From a virus: a stretch of DNA of 64,000 bases. Below the pieces are notes generated by a model, which was not told the origin of the DNA, made no database searches, and saw only the letters and a program-made list of their open reading frames with translations. How positions within the stretch are numbered: position 1 is the stretch's first letter; every line of letters starts with the position of its first letter. The stretch spans positions 1 through 64,000 of IMG/VR virus record IMGVR_UViG_3300006793_000017. One strand, 5' to 3'. Of this stretch, positions 1 to 10,900 are shown in pieces. The position numbers were made by a program, and so were the translations under genes.

Positions 1-1
1 A

Positions 2-334
2 TTTACAGGATTAGCAGATGCGGCTAATATTGTTTCAGGAACTACTACTACAAACTCCGTATACGGAACTGATTTTAGTTGTAGAATGAACTTATTAGCA
101 GAAACGGTAACAGTAGTTCAATTCTTATCGCAAGGAATTGGATATCAACAAGGCGACCAGATCGTAATTCCAGGAACTAGACTTCCGGGTGGTTCTAGTC
201 CAGCCAACGATATCACTTTAACAGTAGGCGCACAGGCCAATGATGGCTACGCAGTAGCAACTGGTGGTGGTGCTGAAATTAGTGAATCACTAATGGAAGA
301 TTTAGGTGACGTATATAGCCTTATCCTCGGTTAA
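2..334 (+). CDS. C-terminal part of a virion/tail fibre-like protein (5' end outside window)
   Basis: The frame is open from the first bases of the window, so this is the last 110 residues of a gene that begins upstream; an internal Met at base 86 is not a convincing start because the frame continues before it. The fragment has the motif GIGYQQGDQIVIPG followed by ANDITLTV. Both giant fibre proteins downstream carry the same kind of motif (GGAGYAVGDTLTILG and a variant), so I infer a fibre or baseplate-periphery structural protein. It ends in SLILG, resembling the SYALMLG end of the next gene. Exact function is unknown. Confidence 0.7.
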   Translation, partial: FTGLADAANIVSGTTTTNSVYGTDFSCRMNLLAETVTVVQFLSQGIGYQQGDQIVIPGTRLPGGSSPANDITLTVGAQANDGYAVATGGGAEISESLMEDLGDVYSLILG

Positions 335-347
335 TTAAGACAATTTG

Positions 348-354
348 CTAAATA
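348..354 (+). promoter_or_regulatory. candidate T4-type late promoter element (CTAAATA)
   Basis: CTAAATAC lies just after the upstream stop codon and about 97 nt before the next ATG. It resembles the T4 late octamer TATAAATA, and the same CTAAATA variant precedes the tail sheath and the 49523 gene in this window. Assignment is by motif only. Confidence 0.4.
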
Positions 355-360
355 CTACTG

Positions 361-433
361 TTAATGCCGACCAAGCATTAATCTTTTACTGTGGTTAGCC
401 CGCAATGTAAGGTGGCTAGAGGGACAGGATCCC
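361..433 (+). other. leader with three small inverted repeats
   Basis: The gap between the first two genes holds three successive hairpin-forming repeats: TTAATGC (361-367) with GCATTAA (375-381) followed by TCTTTT, TAGCC (396-400) with GGCTA (414-418), and GGGA (421-424) with TCCC (430-433). The first could be a weak terminator or processing site. No tRNA or known RNA family is recognised. Confidence 0.35.
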
Positions 434-451
434 CGTGAAAAGGAGAGCGTA

Positions 452-1504
452 ATGGCAATTGGTCGTATTTCGGGTCCGCTCTTAAAGGCAAATCTCGTTA
501 GAAACGGGGTTGATTTAGCTTTTGAGAACGACTTACTTTACATAGACGTAAACAATGCTCGTTTAGGAGTAAACAACTCTTCTCCCACCACGGATATCGA
601 TGTTGTAGGTACAACAAGATCAACAACACTCACAGTAGACAATCAACTAGATGTAGGAAATTTAAGCATTACTGGTAACACTATTTCCAGTACGCTTGAT
701 ACCATTTCATTTGCACCTTCAGGTTCAGATCCAGTAATTTATAATTCTAAGTTACAAGTAGATGATTTGCAACTTACAGGTAACACAATTTCAACAACAG
801 TTTCTAACACTAATTTAGAACTTCGTCCTAACGGCGCAGGTACATTAGAAGTTATAGGTAACACAAATATTACTGGTGACTTGTATGTTACTGGTAACAT
901 TAATACAGGCGGTGATATCACTATTGGTGGTAACATTGTTATTGGTGACGCAGATACAGACACTATCGAATTTAATGCTGCGATTGCAAGTGATCTTATT
1001 CCAGAAACTGACAACACATATACGTTAGGTAACGCTACAACAAGATGGAAAGAAATCCATGTTGCTGATTTATATACAACAACATTGAATCTTCCAACAC
1101 TTGACATTGGCGACTTAACATTTAGAGATAGCACAATTACAGCAGCGTCTGGTACTGACTTTACTATTGAAGGTAATGGAACTGGTGGTGCTAGATTAGG
1201 TAACTTTAGATTTTCAGGAAATACAATTACTAACGTACAACCAGGTGGCATTACACAGATTGTACAAAGCGGAACAGGTTATTTTAAAATTGATACTAAC
1301 AACGGTTTTGTTCCACCAAGAGGTAATGACGCACAACGTCCAACTTCATATGCAGTTGCAGGCATGACAAGATATAACACAGATGCAAAAGCAATTGAAA
1401 TTTGGACAGGTACTGCATGGGCAAGTCCAGCAGGTGCATCAGGAGCGGTATCAGAAATTCAAGCAAACACAATTGCATCATCGTATGCATTAATGTTAGG
1501 ATAG
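452..1504 (+). CDS. tail fibre-like virion protein (350 aa)
   Basis: Starts at ATG 452 behind an AAGGAGAG ribosome binding site. The N-terminus (RISGPLLKANL, then LLYIDVNNARLGVN) is of the type found on many marine T4-like fibre and structural proteins and probably anchors the protein in the virion. The body is Thr/Asn/Gly-rich with quasi-repeats such as TGNTIS and NITGDLYVTGNI, which fits an elongated trimeric beta fibre. The C-terminal 60 residues have the fibre-tip-like pattern DAQRPTSYAVAGMTRYNTD...IEIWTGTAW. No enzymatic motif is seen. Its place at the head of a block of surface genes supports a fibre role; receptor specificity cannot be told. Confidence 0.65.
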   Translation: MAIGRISGPLLKANLVRNGVDLAFENDLLYIDVNNARLGVNNSSPTTDIDVVGTTRSTTLTVDNQLDVGNLSITGNTISSTLDTISFAPSGSDPVIYNSKLQVDDLQLTGNTISTTVSNTNLELRPNGAGTLEVIGNTNITGDLYVTGNINTGGDITIGGNIVIGDADTDTIEFNAAIASDLIPETDNTYTLGNATTRWKEIHVADLYTTTLNLPTLDIGDLTFRDSTITAASGTDFTIEGNGTGGARLGNFRFSGNTITNVQPGGITQIVQSGTGYFKIDTNNGFVPPRGNDAQRPTSYAVAGMTRYNTDAKAIEIWTGTAWASPAGASGAVSEIQANTIASSYALMLG

Positions 1505-1515
1505 AGGAAGATAGT

Positions 1516-1848
1516 ATGCCAACAGTATTTAAACAGAGCGTAGTAACAGACATTGGAACAACACCTACTGACGTATTACAGATTCAAGAAGGTGTTAAAG
1601 CAACCGTAGTAGGTTGTAACCTTGCAAACAATTCGGATTACGATACAGTTGTTGTTGACGTACAAGTAGTTGACGAAAATTCAACAGTTGGTAACTATGC
1701 TAGATCAGTACCGATACCTCCGGGTTCGAGTGCTAAAGTAATTACGCAAGGTGAAAGATTAATTTTGCCAGCAACGGCTGGTTTAAGAATAACAAGTGAT
1801 ACGGAATCAAGTGTTGATGCAACAGTTAGTTTCGTAGAGATATCATAG
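1516..1848 (+). CDS. small beta-rich virion protein (110 aa)
   Basis: Start chosen at ATG 1516 because AGAGGAAG lies just upstream; a longer open frame back to 1402 would overlap the previous gene and gives an unlikely Cys-rich N-terminus. The product has alternating hydrophobic beta-strand patterning, few charged residues and no catalytic motif. It resembles in size and composition the 106-aa protein at 15747, which sits on the other side of the giant fibre genes. A small fibre-cap or decoration role is inferred from context only. Confidence 0.6.
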   Translation: MPTVFKQSVVTDIGTTPTDVLQIQEGVKATVVGCNLANNSDYDTVVVDVQVVDENSTVGNYARSVPIPPGSSAKVITQGERLILPATAGLRITSDTESSVDATVSFVEIS

Positions 1849-1861
1849 GGAGGAATAGAGT

Positions 1862-2227
1862 ATGCCAAATCCATATTATTTCGGACAAAGCCCAGATGAA
1901 TCACTAGGTGATAGCCCTAGATATTTTTATGCAATAAGAAGAAATGAGGATGGTGAATTATATCTTCTAAGAAGTGATCAATTGAAAGATAAAGATTCAA
2001 TTGATATTAACTTACCTGGTCCACCAGATGAGACTTTTGAGGACTTGGAGCCAGGTGTTGACTTTTTTGACGGTATTAATGTTAACCATATTAAAGACAA
2101 AGAGAATATGTATTGGACTCAATATAAATGGGACCAAAGAAGCATATTATATTACGTAGACGATGAAGGTATGTTAGTTCAGCGAATTAACCAGAACTAT
2201 GCTTATCCGTCAGGAACATCAAGTTAG
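1862..2227 (+). CDS. conserved phage protein of unknown function (121 aa)
   Basis: Preceded by a strong GGGAGG ribosome binding site and followed 10 nt later by the first giant fibre gene. The protein is acidic and aromatic-rich (PRYFYAIRRNEDGELYLLR, later MYWTQYKWDQ), with no recognised domain. Its position between two structural genes with short gaps suggests a small baseplate- or fibre-associated component. I cannot name a family. Confidence 0.6.
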   Translation: MPNPYYFGQSPDESLGDSPRYFYAIRRNEDGELYLLRSDQLKDKDSIDINLPGPPDETFEDLEPGVDFFDGINVNHIKDKENMYWTQYKWDQRSILYYVDDEGMLVQRINQNYAYPSGTSS

Positions 2228-2237
2228 GGGTAGATAA

Positions 2238-5200
2238 ATGGCAGAGTTTAAGATAAGTCGAATTAGATATACTTGGAAAGGACCATGGACAACTTCAACT
2301 GCATACATCATTGATGATGTTGTACAGTATGGAGGTAGTGTATATATTGCACTTAGAGGACACACATCTGCAGACTTTAAAGCAGATATAGATTACGTTC
2401 CACCAGGTGATACAATCGGACAACCAGCATGGTTGAAAATGTCTGATGGTAGAGAATTTAAAGGTGCATGGACACCATCAACGACTTATTATAACGGAGA
2501 CATTGTAGATAACGGTGGTACTCTTTTCATCAACACAACAGGACACACATCAACAGCAGACTTTAATGCTGACATTGCTAATTGGGCAGTGTTTGTACCT
2601 GGTGCAGACTGGGGGAGCGACTGGACTGTAGCAACTACATATGGTGTAGGAGATGTTGTTAACTACGGCGGTATTGTTTATAAATGTGTTACTGCGCATA
2701 CTTCAGCAGCAACAGCAGCATTAGGTTTAGAAGACGACCAATTTAAGTGGGCAACTTACTACTATGGTAAAACTTACAAAGGTGAATTTGCTAGTGATAC
2801 TAGATATAAAGCACAAGACCTTGTTAAGTATGGTGGATCACTTTTAAGAGTTTTAACAGGACACACATCAACAACTAATTTAGCAGCATCAAACTTTATT
2901 TTAGAAGCACCAGGTGCTAAAATTAGAGGAACATGGACAGGTGCTGAATATTATGGCATTGGTGATGTTGTACAACACGGTGGTTATGTTTATCAATCAC
3001 TTACAAATAACTATGCACGTACTCCTGGAGATTCAATCTATCAACCAACAGAAGTTGATTGGGCAGTAATTTCAAAAGGTGTAAATCTTGCAGGTACATG
3101 GGCTACTGGAACACAATATAAAACAGGTGATGTTGTTGAAAGAGGTGGATCAATTTATGTTGCTACACTAGATTCAACAGATGACGGAAGTTCATTAGAC
3201 TATCTTGATGCAGGTAACTGGGATCTTATTATTCAAGGTCAAGCATGGAAAAATGCTTGGACTATTTCAACAGTTTACGCAGTAGGAGATGTAGTTACTT
3301 ACAGAGGTAGCGCATATAAAGCAAACGTAGAACATACAGCAGGTTCTGAAAACTTCCCAGGAGATAACGGTAGTGGATTTGAATATTGGGATCTTTTATT
3401 AGCTGGTGCAGAAAATGTTGGACTTGTTAATCCAGGTGATTTATTAACATTTGGTTTAAGCAGAACTATTGCTGGTGACGGATCTACATTAGGTGCTACA
3501 AATGTTCCAATTGATACAGCAGAAAAACTTTTACAAGTTGGACCAGATGATACAATTGAATACGACAACTGGGGAAGAAGTGCAAGATTTTTCCATGTTG
3601 ATCCGATAATTGGTGTTGACGATAGATCAAATCCTAACGCAGGTATTGATCCTTTCAAACCAGTTAAAACAATTAGATTTGCAGCAGAACTTGCTGACGA
3701 TGGCTGGACAGGAACAAACACAATTCAATTAACAACTGGAGTATACGAAGAAATACTTCCAATTAGTTTACCTGCTAGAACAGTTGTACTTGGTGACGAA
3801 ATTAGATCTTCTAAAATTAAACCAAGACAAGCAATTGCTTCTATGGCAAGTGATGCTGTATATAGAAATGCTGTAGCAGTTCATTTACAAGGTGTTATTA
3901 GAAATATTTTAACAGGTACAAACTTTACAAAGCAATCAGGAAATGATGCTGAAGTTACAGTAATTACAGATGCTATTCCAACAGGAACATTTAATCCAGG
4001 ACCACCAACAGGAGACGGATTAGAAATTATTGACTATGTTCAAGTTACATCTGACTCAGTTGCAGCGAACTTAGTTGACAACGGATTATCTGCTTACATA
4101 CAGTACATTAACTTCCACGTACAAAGCACAGGAACTGATCCTGTTGTTACTGGTACTAATGAAATTACAGATCAAACAAACAGATTAAATGCTGCAAGAA
4201 TGATCGAAACAAACAAAGACTTCTTAATGAAAGAAGCAACAGCATATCTTGACAACACATTTAGTGATTACGTATATGACAGTGCAATTTATAACGATGA
4301 CATGCACAGAATTTGTAATGCACTTGCATATGATTTAAGATATGAAGGAAACTATAGAATTTTAAGAGAAGGTAAGTTTTACAAAAGCATGGTACAAGGT
4401 AGTCAACTATCAGACATGTTCTATGTAAGAGATGCTTGTGGTGTTAGACAGTGTACACTAGATGGTTTAACAGGTACACTTAATCCGCCAAACGTTTTTG
4501 AACAATATCAAAGACCAACTGGACCTAATTATATTTCACTTGATCCAGGTTGGGGTACAGCAGATAGCAAAGTTTGGATTACAACACGTTCTCCATATAT
4601 TCAAGGTGTATCTACATTTGGTAACAATTGTACAGGACAAAAAATTGATGGCGCATTACACGCAGGTGGTAACAAATCAATTGTGTCCAACGACTTTACA
4701 CAGGTAATTAGTGATGGTATAGGCGCTCACGTTCTTAACAATGGTAGAGCAGAACTTGTATCAGTGTTTACGTACTATGCACAGGTAGGATATCTAGCAG
4801 AAAACGGTGGAGTAATACGTGCTACAAACGGTAACTGTTCATATGGTTACATTGGTGCATTAGCAGATGGTACTGATCCTTCAGAAACACCAATTACTGC
4901 TACACTTAATAACAGATTAGAAGAAGCACAGATTGTATCAGCATTTGCTGGAGAAGTAAATGACGAAATTCTTGCACTAGAGTTTAGAACTTGCGGTCAA
5001 AACTATACAAATGCAGAATATACATTTGTTGGTTCAGGTACAAACGCAGCAGTTATACAAGAAGATTATAGAGATGACTCTATGTTTGAAGCAAGAATTG
5101 TTACAGGTGAAGCATCTTCCGCAGCAGGTGGAGGTGGATTTACGCTTATTGGTAACAATGCTCAGACTGGTGACGATTTAACAGTTACAATTGCTACTAA

Positions 5201-7826
5201 CGATGATAACGAAGAAGCAAACTTATTAGGTTTAAGAATTATTTTAACATCAGGTCCAGGTACAGGACAGTACGGTTATGTACATGCATACAACAGTACT
5301 TCAAAAGTTGTAACAGTTTACAAAGAATCTGATAGCACACCAGGTTGGGATCATGTAGTTCCAGGTACACCAATCTTAACACAGTTGTTAACAGGTACAA
5401 CTTATAGATTTGAGCCTAGAGTTATATTTGATCAACCACCATTTAGTCATGCAGTATCTACTCTTGACGCAGGTACAACATGGGGTGGAGTTACTTACGG
5501 TGAAACATCAGGAGTGTTTACATCTATTTCAGCAACAGGTACAGGAACAGGTACTACAATTGGTGTTCCAGCAGCAAATCCAACATTTGATATTACTAAA
5601 CTTGGTAAAGACTATACAATTACACTAAGGAATGGTGGTGCTGGTTATGCAGTAGGTGATACTCTTACAATTTTAGGTACTAGTTTAGGTGCTGGCGACG
5701 ATAACAACATTACTATTACAGTACACAGTGTAACTGACGATAGTACAAACAGTATTGTTACATTTGAACACTCAGGATTTGCAGAAAGCGGTAGATTTGT
5801 TGCTGTTGCAAGTACAGGTACTACTGTTAACTATTCATTAAATGGTACATCGTGGTCAACTACAAACTTACCATCCTCAGGTGTATGGAATTCAATAGCA
5901 GCAGGTAACGGAAGATTTGTTGCAATTAAAGATTCATCAGATGTAGGTGCTTACAGTTTAAATGGTAACACATGGACACCATTTACATTACCAGCATCAA
6001 CTAACTGGGCAGATGTTGCATTTGGTAATCCAGTATATGACGAAGTACAAGCAAACTTATTTGTTGCAGTTTCAACATCAGGAAACAATGCTGCATTATC
6101 CACTAACGGTGGAGCAACTTGGTCAGCAATTAACTTTCCAGCAGCAGGTGACTCAACAATAAACCAGTGGACAAGTGTTACTTACGGTAAAGGACAGTTT
6201 GTTGCAATTGCACAAAGTAATAACCTAGCAGCAGTAGGTACATGGAACGGTTCAACTATTAGTTGGACTACTTACATTATGGATGTTATTGCAGACAGTT
6301 CGCAAAGAGACTGGAAACGTGTTGCTTATGGTAACAACAGATATGTTGCAATAGCAGACACAGGCGAAATTGGTTATTCATTCGATGGACAAACTTGGTA
6401 TCCTGCAACAACACCATTGTTAGACGGCTCAACATTATTACAATGGAATGATTTAAAGTATGGTCAAGGTGTGTTTATGGCACTTTACGATACAGCAGGT
6501 AGAGCAATTGCAGGCGATGCAACAACAGGACCTGTACAATACATTTACACATCAGAAGATGGAATACATTGGCAAGAAAGAGACCTAGAAGGAACAGGTA
6601 ACTGGAACAGATGTGCGTTTGGTAATCCAGATGCAGATCCTACAGACGGTGTTGATAACAGAAAAGGTAGATGGGTAATACTTGATAGAGATGTTAAATT
6701 TGCTCACAAGGTTGTTTACACAGGTAAACAAATTAAAGGTAGAGCAGATGTAGCTGCTGGTTCAATCGGAGTTGTAAAACTTTGGGATCCAGGTTCAGGT
6801 TATGATCCTGTTAATACTCCTGTTGGTTACACAGTTATTGATCCTAACAACACAGGTGAACTTGAACTTGATATGACAAGATTTGCAGACGGCGTATTAG
6901 CACAACCAAGTTGGACTAATAGAGGTAATGCATATAAAACAAGTACAACTACTGTAACAGTTACAGGTGATGGTTTTGCAGATATTATTCCAGTAGGTAA
7001 GTTTGTAACAGTTTCCGGAATGCCAGTTGTTATTGGCCCAGGTGCACAGTTAAGACTTAATGGTAACCCAGAACTTTACACTGTTGTTGTTATTGAACAA
7101 GAAAGTGTTGATACTGGTGGAACATTTACACTAAGATTTAGAGTAAGTCCTGAACTTAAAATTGAGGACGATCCTACAACAAATCACGGTAATGGTGTAA
7201 CAATTAATACAAGATATTCACAATGTAGAATTTCAAACCACGACTTCCTGGATATTGGTACAGGTAACTTTACACAAACCAATTATCCAGCATTGTACGC
7301 ACAGAATTATATTTCTTATCCAGAAAATGAAGTGCAAGAAATAAACGGTGGTAGGGTGTTCTACTCAAGTACAGACCAATCAGGTAACTTTAGGGTTGGT
7401 GAATTGTTTGCTGTTGAACAGGCTACTGGTATTGTTACTATTAGTGCTGACTTCTTCGACTTAGCAGGTCTTACAGAACTTGCACTAGGTGGTATTAGAG
7501 TTGGTGGTACTGGTACAATTATTAGAGAGTTCTCAACAGATCCTCTGTTTATTGCGGATTCAAATAATATTATCCCTACACAGAGAGCAATCAAAGCGTA
7601 CTTAACAAACAGACTTAACGTTGGTGGAGCGGACTTGCTAACAGCGAGCTTTATTGCAGGTACAGTTAAGATTGGTCCTGACGAAATTGGTAATACAGCA
7701 GGACAAGCAGTGAACGTCCCAGTGATGTTCGAATTACAAGGCCCGAAAGCGGGAATTGGTGGAAGTTATCTAGCCCAGGCTTTATTTTATCGAAGCTTTG
7801 AGCATAGAGGTATTAGGACTGACTAA
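2238..7826 (+). CDS. giant modular tail fibre-like protein A (1862 aa)
   Basis: Four regions are visible. Residues ~1-400 hold seven ~50-residue modules with the pattern W-x2-T-x-Y-x2-GDVV-x-YGG-x-VY, reminiscent of small carbohydrate-binding modules. Residues ~450-1000 look like a beta-helix/pectate-lyase-type stalk, with GVDDRSNPN, PFKPVKTIRFA and VVLGDEIRSSKI. Residues ~1180-1490 contain about six Asp-box blades (SLNGTSW, SLNGNTW, STNGGATW, SFDGQTWY, SEDGIHW), suggesting a beta-propeller. The C-terminus has GGRVFYSSTDQSGNFRVGE and STDPLFIADSNNIIPTQRA. The 7895 gene is a paralog with the same order. Likely host-surface binding, possibly glycan binding; no catalytic residues can be assigned. 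Confidence 0.75.
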   Translation: MAEFKISRIRYTWKGPWTTSTAYIIDDVVQYGGSVYIALRGHTSADFKADIDYVPPGDTIGQPAWLKMSDGREFKGAWTPSTTYYNGDIVDNGGTLFINTTGHTSTADFNADIANWAVFVPGADWGSDWTVATTYGVGDVVNYGGIVYKCVTAHTSAATAALGLEDDQFKWATYYYGKTYKGEFASDTRYKAQDLVKYGGSLLRVLTGHTSTTNLAASNFILEAPGAKIRGTWTGAEYYGIGDVVQHGGYVYQSLTNNYARTPGDSIYQPTEVDWAVISKGVNLAGTWATGTQYKTGDVVERGGSIYVATLDSTDDGSSLDYLDAGNWDLIIQGQAWKNAWTISTVYAVGDVVTYRGSAYKANVEHTAGSENFPGDNGSGFEYWDLLLAGAENVGLVNPGDLLTFGLSRTIAGDGSTLGATNVPIDTAEKLLQVGPDDTIEYDNWGRSARFFHVDPIIGVDDRSNPNAGIDPFKPVKTIRFAAELADDGWTGTNTIQLTTGVYEEILPISLPARTVVLGDEIRSSKIKPRQAIASMASDAVYRNAVAVHLQGVIRNILTGTNFTKQSGNDAEVTVITDAIPTGTFNPGPPTGDGLEIIDYVQVTSDSVAANLVDNGLSAYIQYINFHVQSTGTDPVVTGTNEITDQTNRLNAARMIETNKDFLMKEATAYLDNTFSDYVYDSAIYNDDMHRICNALAYDLRYEGNYRILREGKFYKSMVQGSQLSDMFYVRDACGVRQCTLDGLTGTLNPPNVFEQYQRPTGPNYISLDPGWGTADSKVWITTRSPYIQGVSTFGNNCTGQKIDGALHAGGNKSIVSNDFTQVISDGIGAHVLNNGRAELVSVFTYYAQVGYLAENGGVIRATNGNCSYGYIGALADGTDPSETPITATLNNRLEEAQIVSAFAGEVNDEILALEFRTCGQNYTNAEYTFVGSGTNAAVIQEDYRDDSMFEARIVTGEASSAAGGGGFTLIGNNAQTGDDLTVTIATNDDNEEANLLGLRIILTSGPGTGQYGYVHAYNSTSKVVTVYKESDSTPGWDHVVPGTPILTQLLTGTTYRFEPRVIFDQPPFSHAVSTLDAGTTWGGVTYGETSGVFTSISATGTGTGTTIGVPAANPTFDITKLGKDYTITLRNGGAGYAVGDTLTILGTSLGAGDDNNITITVHSVTDDSTNSIVTFEHSGFAESGRFVAVASTGTTVNYSLNGTSWSTTNLPSSGVWNSIAAGNGRFVAIKDSSDVGAYSLNGNTWTPFTLPASTNWADVAFGNPVYDEVQANLFVAVSTSGNNAALSTNGGATWSAINFPAAGDSTINQWTSVTYGKGQFVAIAQSNNLAAVGTWNGSTISWTTYIMDVIADSSQRDWKRVAYGNNRYVAIADTGEIGYSFDGQTWYPATTPLLDGSTLLQWNDLKYGQGVFMALYDTAGRAIAGDATTGPVQYIYTSEDGIHWQERDLEGTGNWNRCAFGNPDADPTDGVDNRKGRWVILDRDVKFAHKVVYTGKQIKGRADVAAGSIGVVKLWDPGSGYDPVNTPVGYTVIDPNNTGELELDMTRFADGVLAQPSWTNRGNAYKTSTTTVTVTGDGFADIIPVGKFVTVSGMPVVIGPGAQLRLNGNPELYTVVVIEQESVDTGGTFTLRFRVSPELKIEDDPTTNHGNGVTINTRYSQCRISNHDFLDIGTGNFTQTNYPALYAQNYISYPENEVQEINGGRVFYSSTDQSGNFRVGELFAVEQATGIVTISADFFDLAGLTELALGGIRVGGTGTIIREFSTDPLFIADSNNIIPTQRAIKAYLTNRLNVGGADLLTASFIAGTVKIGPDEIGNTAGQAVNVPVMFELQGPKAGIGGSYLAQALFYRSFEHRGIRTD

Positions 7827-7827
7827 C

Positions 7828-7908
7828 ATGGCACTAATATTAGAAGATAACAAATTAATGGTAAATACAATGGAACACTACGGAGTAGATAAACATGGCA
7901 GAGTTTAA
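7828..7908 (+). CDS. possible 26-aa peptide between the two giant fibre genes
   Basis: An ATG one base after the upstream stop opens a 26-codon frame (MALILEDNKLMVNTM...HGRV) that overlaps the start of the next fibre gene by 14 nt. It is too short for composition arguments and may only be a leader or a remnant left by the fibre duplication. The next gene's ribosome binding site (CGGAG) lies inside it, so it could couple translation. Confidence 0.25.
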   Translation: MALILEDNKLMVNTMEHYGVDKHGRV

Positions 7909-10900
7909 ATTAGGTAGAATTAGATTTGTTTGGAAGGGCGATTGGTCCGCTCCAACAGTCTACTACAAAGATGATGTAGTAAGATATGGCGGTAAAACGT
8001 ATATCTGTACTACTGGACATACAAGCGATTCAGATTTTTATGTAGACTTGAACGTAAGTCCTTCAAGATGGAACCAAATGACAGATGGTCAGGACTGGAA
8101 GGGCGACTGGGCTACATCAACATATTACAAAACAAACGACTTAGTTAAGTACGGTGGACAGATTTATATTTGTTCTACTCCGCATACATCTGCCGCTACT
8201 GCTTCATTAGGTTTAGAAAACGACTTAGGAAAGTGGACTGCTTTTGCAGAAGGATTTGACTGGAAAAGCGATTGGAACGTTTCTATAAGATATAAAATTA
8301 ACGATTTAGTTAGATACGGTGCAACAACTTATGTTTGTAACGAAGGTCATACATCTGCTGCTACTGCCAGCGACGGATTAGAAAATGATCAATCTAAATG
8401 GGATATCTTTAATCAAGGACTAGAATACAAAGGTGCTTGGACAGGTAACACAAGATACAAATATAACGATATTGTTAAGCAAGGTGCTGGTACATATATT
8501 TGTACTACACAGCATACTTCAAATGCATCAGACTTTACAGCAGACTCATCAAACTGGTCACAGTTTATTGAAGGCTTTGAATATGAAAATGCTTGGAGTA
8601 ATTCAACAGTATACCAACCAGGTGATGTTGTATCATACGGTGGTAACCAATACGTAGCAAAAGTATATCACACAGGTTCAACTAATCCTTCAACTGATAC
8701 TACAAACTTTGCATTATTTGGTAAAGGTTTTGACTTCCAAAATAATTGGAGCAACGCAACAGATTATAAAGTTGGACAAGTTGTAGCAGTTAATGGTCAG
8801 TCATATGTTGCTACAGTTGATTCACCAAGCAACGACTTTACAATATCAGAATCAAGTAACACAACAAACAAATTTACAACAGCATCCACAACTGGAATGG
8901 CAGTTGGTATGTCAGTATACTTTAGCGGTGCTGTTTATGGTAACGTTAACGAAGGTGCAACATACTACATTAAAACAGTTGATGATGCAACAACATTTAC
9001 AATTTCAATTGCACATGGTGGAACGGTATTTACACCAGCATTAGGTACAGGTTCAATGACTGCAAGAGTTGCAGCTCATCCAATTGAACCTAACTACTGG
9101 AGCAAACTGTCAAGTGGTTTTTACTGGGCAGGTACATGGCAAGATGATTACGAATATGAAGTAGGCGATTGTGTTAAGTTCGGCGACAACGCATACGTTT
9201 GTATTAGCAAACATAGATCAGAAGGCGATGACGGATCAACAATTGGTGCAGCTGGTGGTGGAGCAGACAACAGTCGTCCAGACCAAGACACAACAGGTAC
9301 TTACTGGAACCAAATGATTACAGGTAGTGAAACTTCACTACTAACAACAAAAGGTGATTTGGTTTACTACGGTGGTGCTGGTGTTGCTAGACTTCCAATT
9401 GGTGTAGAAGGACAAGTTTTACAAGCTGGAGCAAATTATCCAGAATGGCGTTCAATGGGCGCAAACGATTATGTTTACTATGTGGCAACACACGGTAAAG
9501 ATGCTCCGTATCCAGTACATGGTGCAACTATTGATAAACCATTTAAAACAATTAGATATGCTTGTGAAGCAGTATTACACGGACCAAGACATCCAGAAGC
9601 AAGACACTTGCTTGAAATGAACAGAGCGTTTGTACAACGTGAAGTTACAGAATGGATTACATATCAAATTGCAAATGCTGCAAGTGGTAGCATTTGGGAA
9701 AACTTTGATTACGAAGATGATCGTTGTGAAAGAGACGTTGGACTAGTATTAGATGCTATGATCTATGACATGTGTCATGGTGGTAACAAGAGATCAAGAG
9801 GTGCTGCAAATGCATTTGTTGGAGCTCTTTACGAAGCACCTTACAACACAGGTCCATACTCAAACTTAGCAACAGAAGCAGCAAACTCAGCAGAAGCATA
9901 TGCATATATGTCAACATTGGTTGATCATGTATTAGCACAAACTGATCCAGCAGTAAATTATCAAACTACAAACGGTGATAATTCAACTGCTATTGTTTCA
10001 CAATTTAAAACATCAACATTGATTGCAGAAGCAAGTTCAAACACTGTACTTGCAGCAAACTTAAAAATCATTACTGATGCAATTGCAGCAGGTAATGCAG
10101 ATAACATTCCTGCAAGATATGTTCCACAGAACACTATTAAAATTAAAACAGGACAGTATAGAGAAATTGGACCAATTATTGTTCCAGAAAATACTGTTGT
10201 GCTTGGTGATGAAGTTAGATCTACAAACGTTGGACCTTCAGGACCAATTACAGATAAAACTGATGCACGTTATACAATGAATGCTTTAGGACACTTAGAG
10301 CCAATCATTGGTGATATTATTAAAGGTGCAAGTGTTACTAAAACAACAGGCAATGCTTACTCACAAGATATTGCTGTTCCTTTTGCTGACACAGTAGAAG
10401 AAACACACGTTGAGCGTTTAGTTAGAACAATGCAACAAAACATCGACTTTAGAGTTGGTGAATTTGAATTAAGAAACAGTGCTGATCCTACAGGATATAA
10501 CAGCTCATTCTTAAGCGGATACGGTGATGCAAGAGCTAGACTTAGAGAAAACAAACATTTCTTTAAAGAAGAATTAATTGCATTTATTGCTGCTAACTAC
10601 CCGAATGTAAAATACAGCAAAATGAAATGTCGTCAAGATGTAGGTTACATTGTTGACTCTATTTGTTATGACTTAACATACGGTGGTAAGAGCCAATCAA
10701 GAATTGCTGCTATGGCATACTATGATGGTGCAGCAGGTGCATTACAAATTGACAGCACAGAAACAGCAGCAACTATTGCAGCGTACAATAAATTAAAAGC
10801 AATAATGCAAGATGCTGCAACTAATACTACTATTACAGCATTACAAAGTGTTGTTCCACAAATAAGAGGAACAGCAGGTAGCGCAGGTGCTTCAACATTT

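Noticed and set aside
334-452. Possible tRNA in the first gap
   Set aside because: No cloverleaf with acceptor stem, anticodon arm and GGTTCGA-type T arm can be drawn.
739-1251. Long antisense open frame (170 aa) opposite the 452 fibre gene
   Set aside because: Shadow of the Thr/Asn/Gly-rich coding frame; Val/Ser/Pro-rich product, no ribosome binding site, no promoter.
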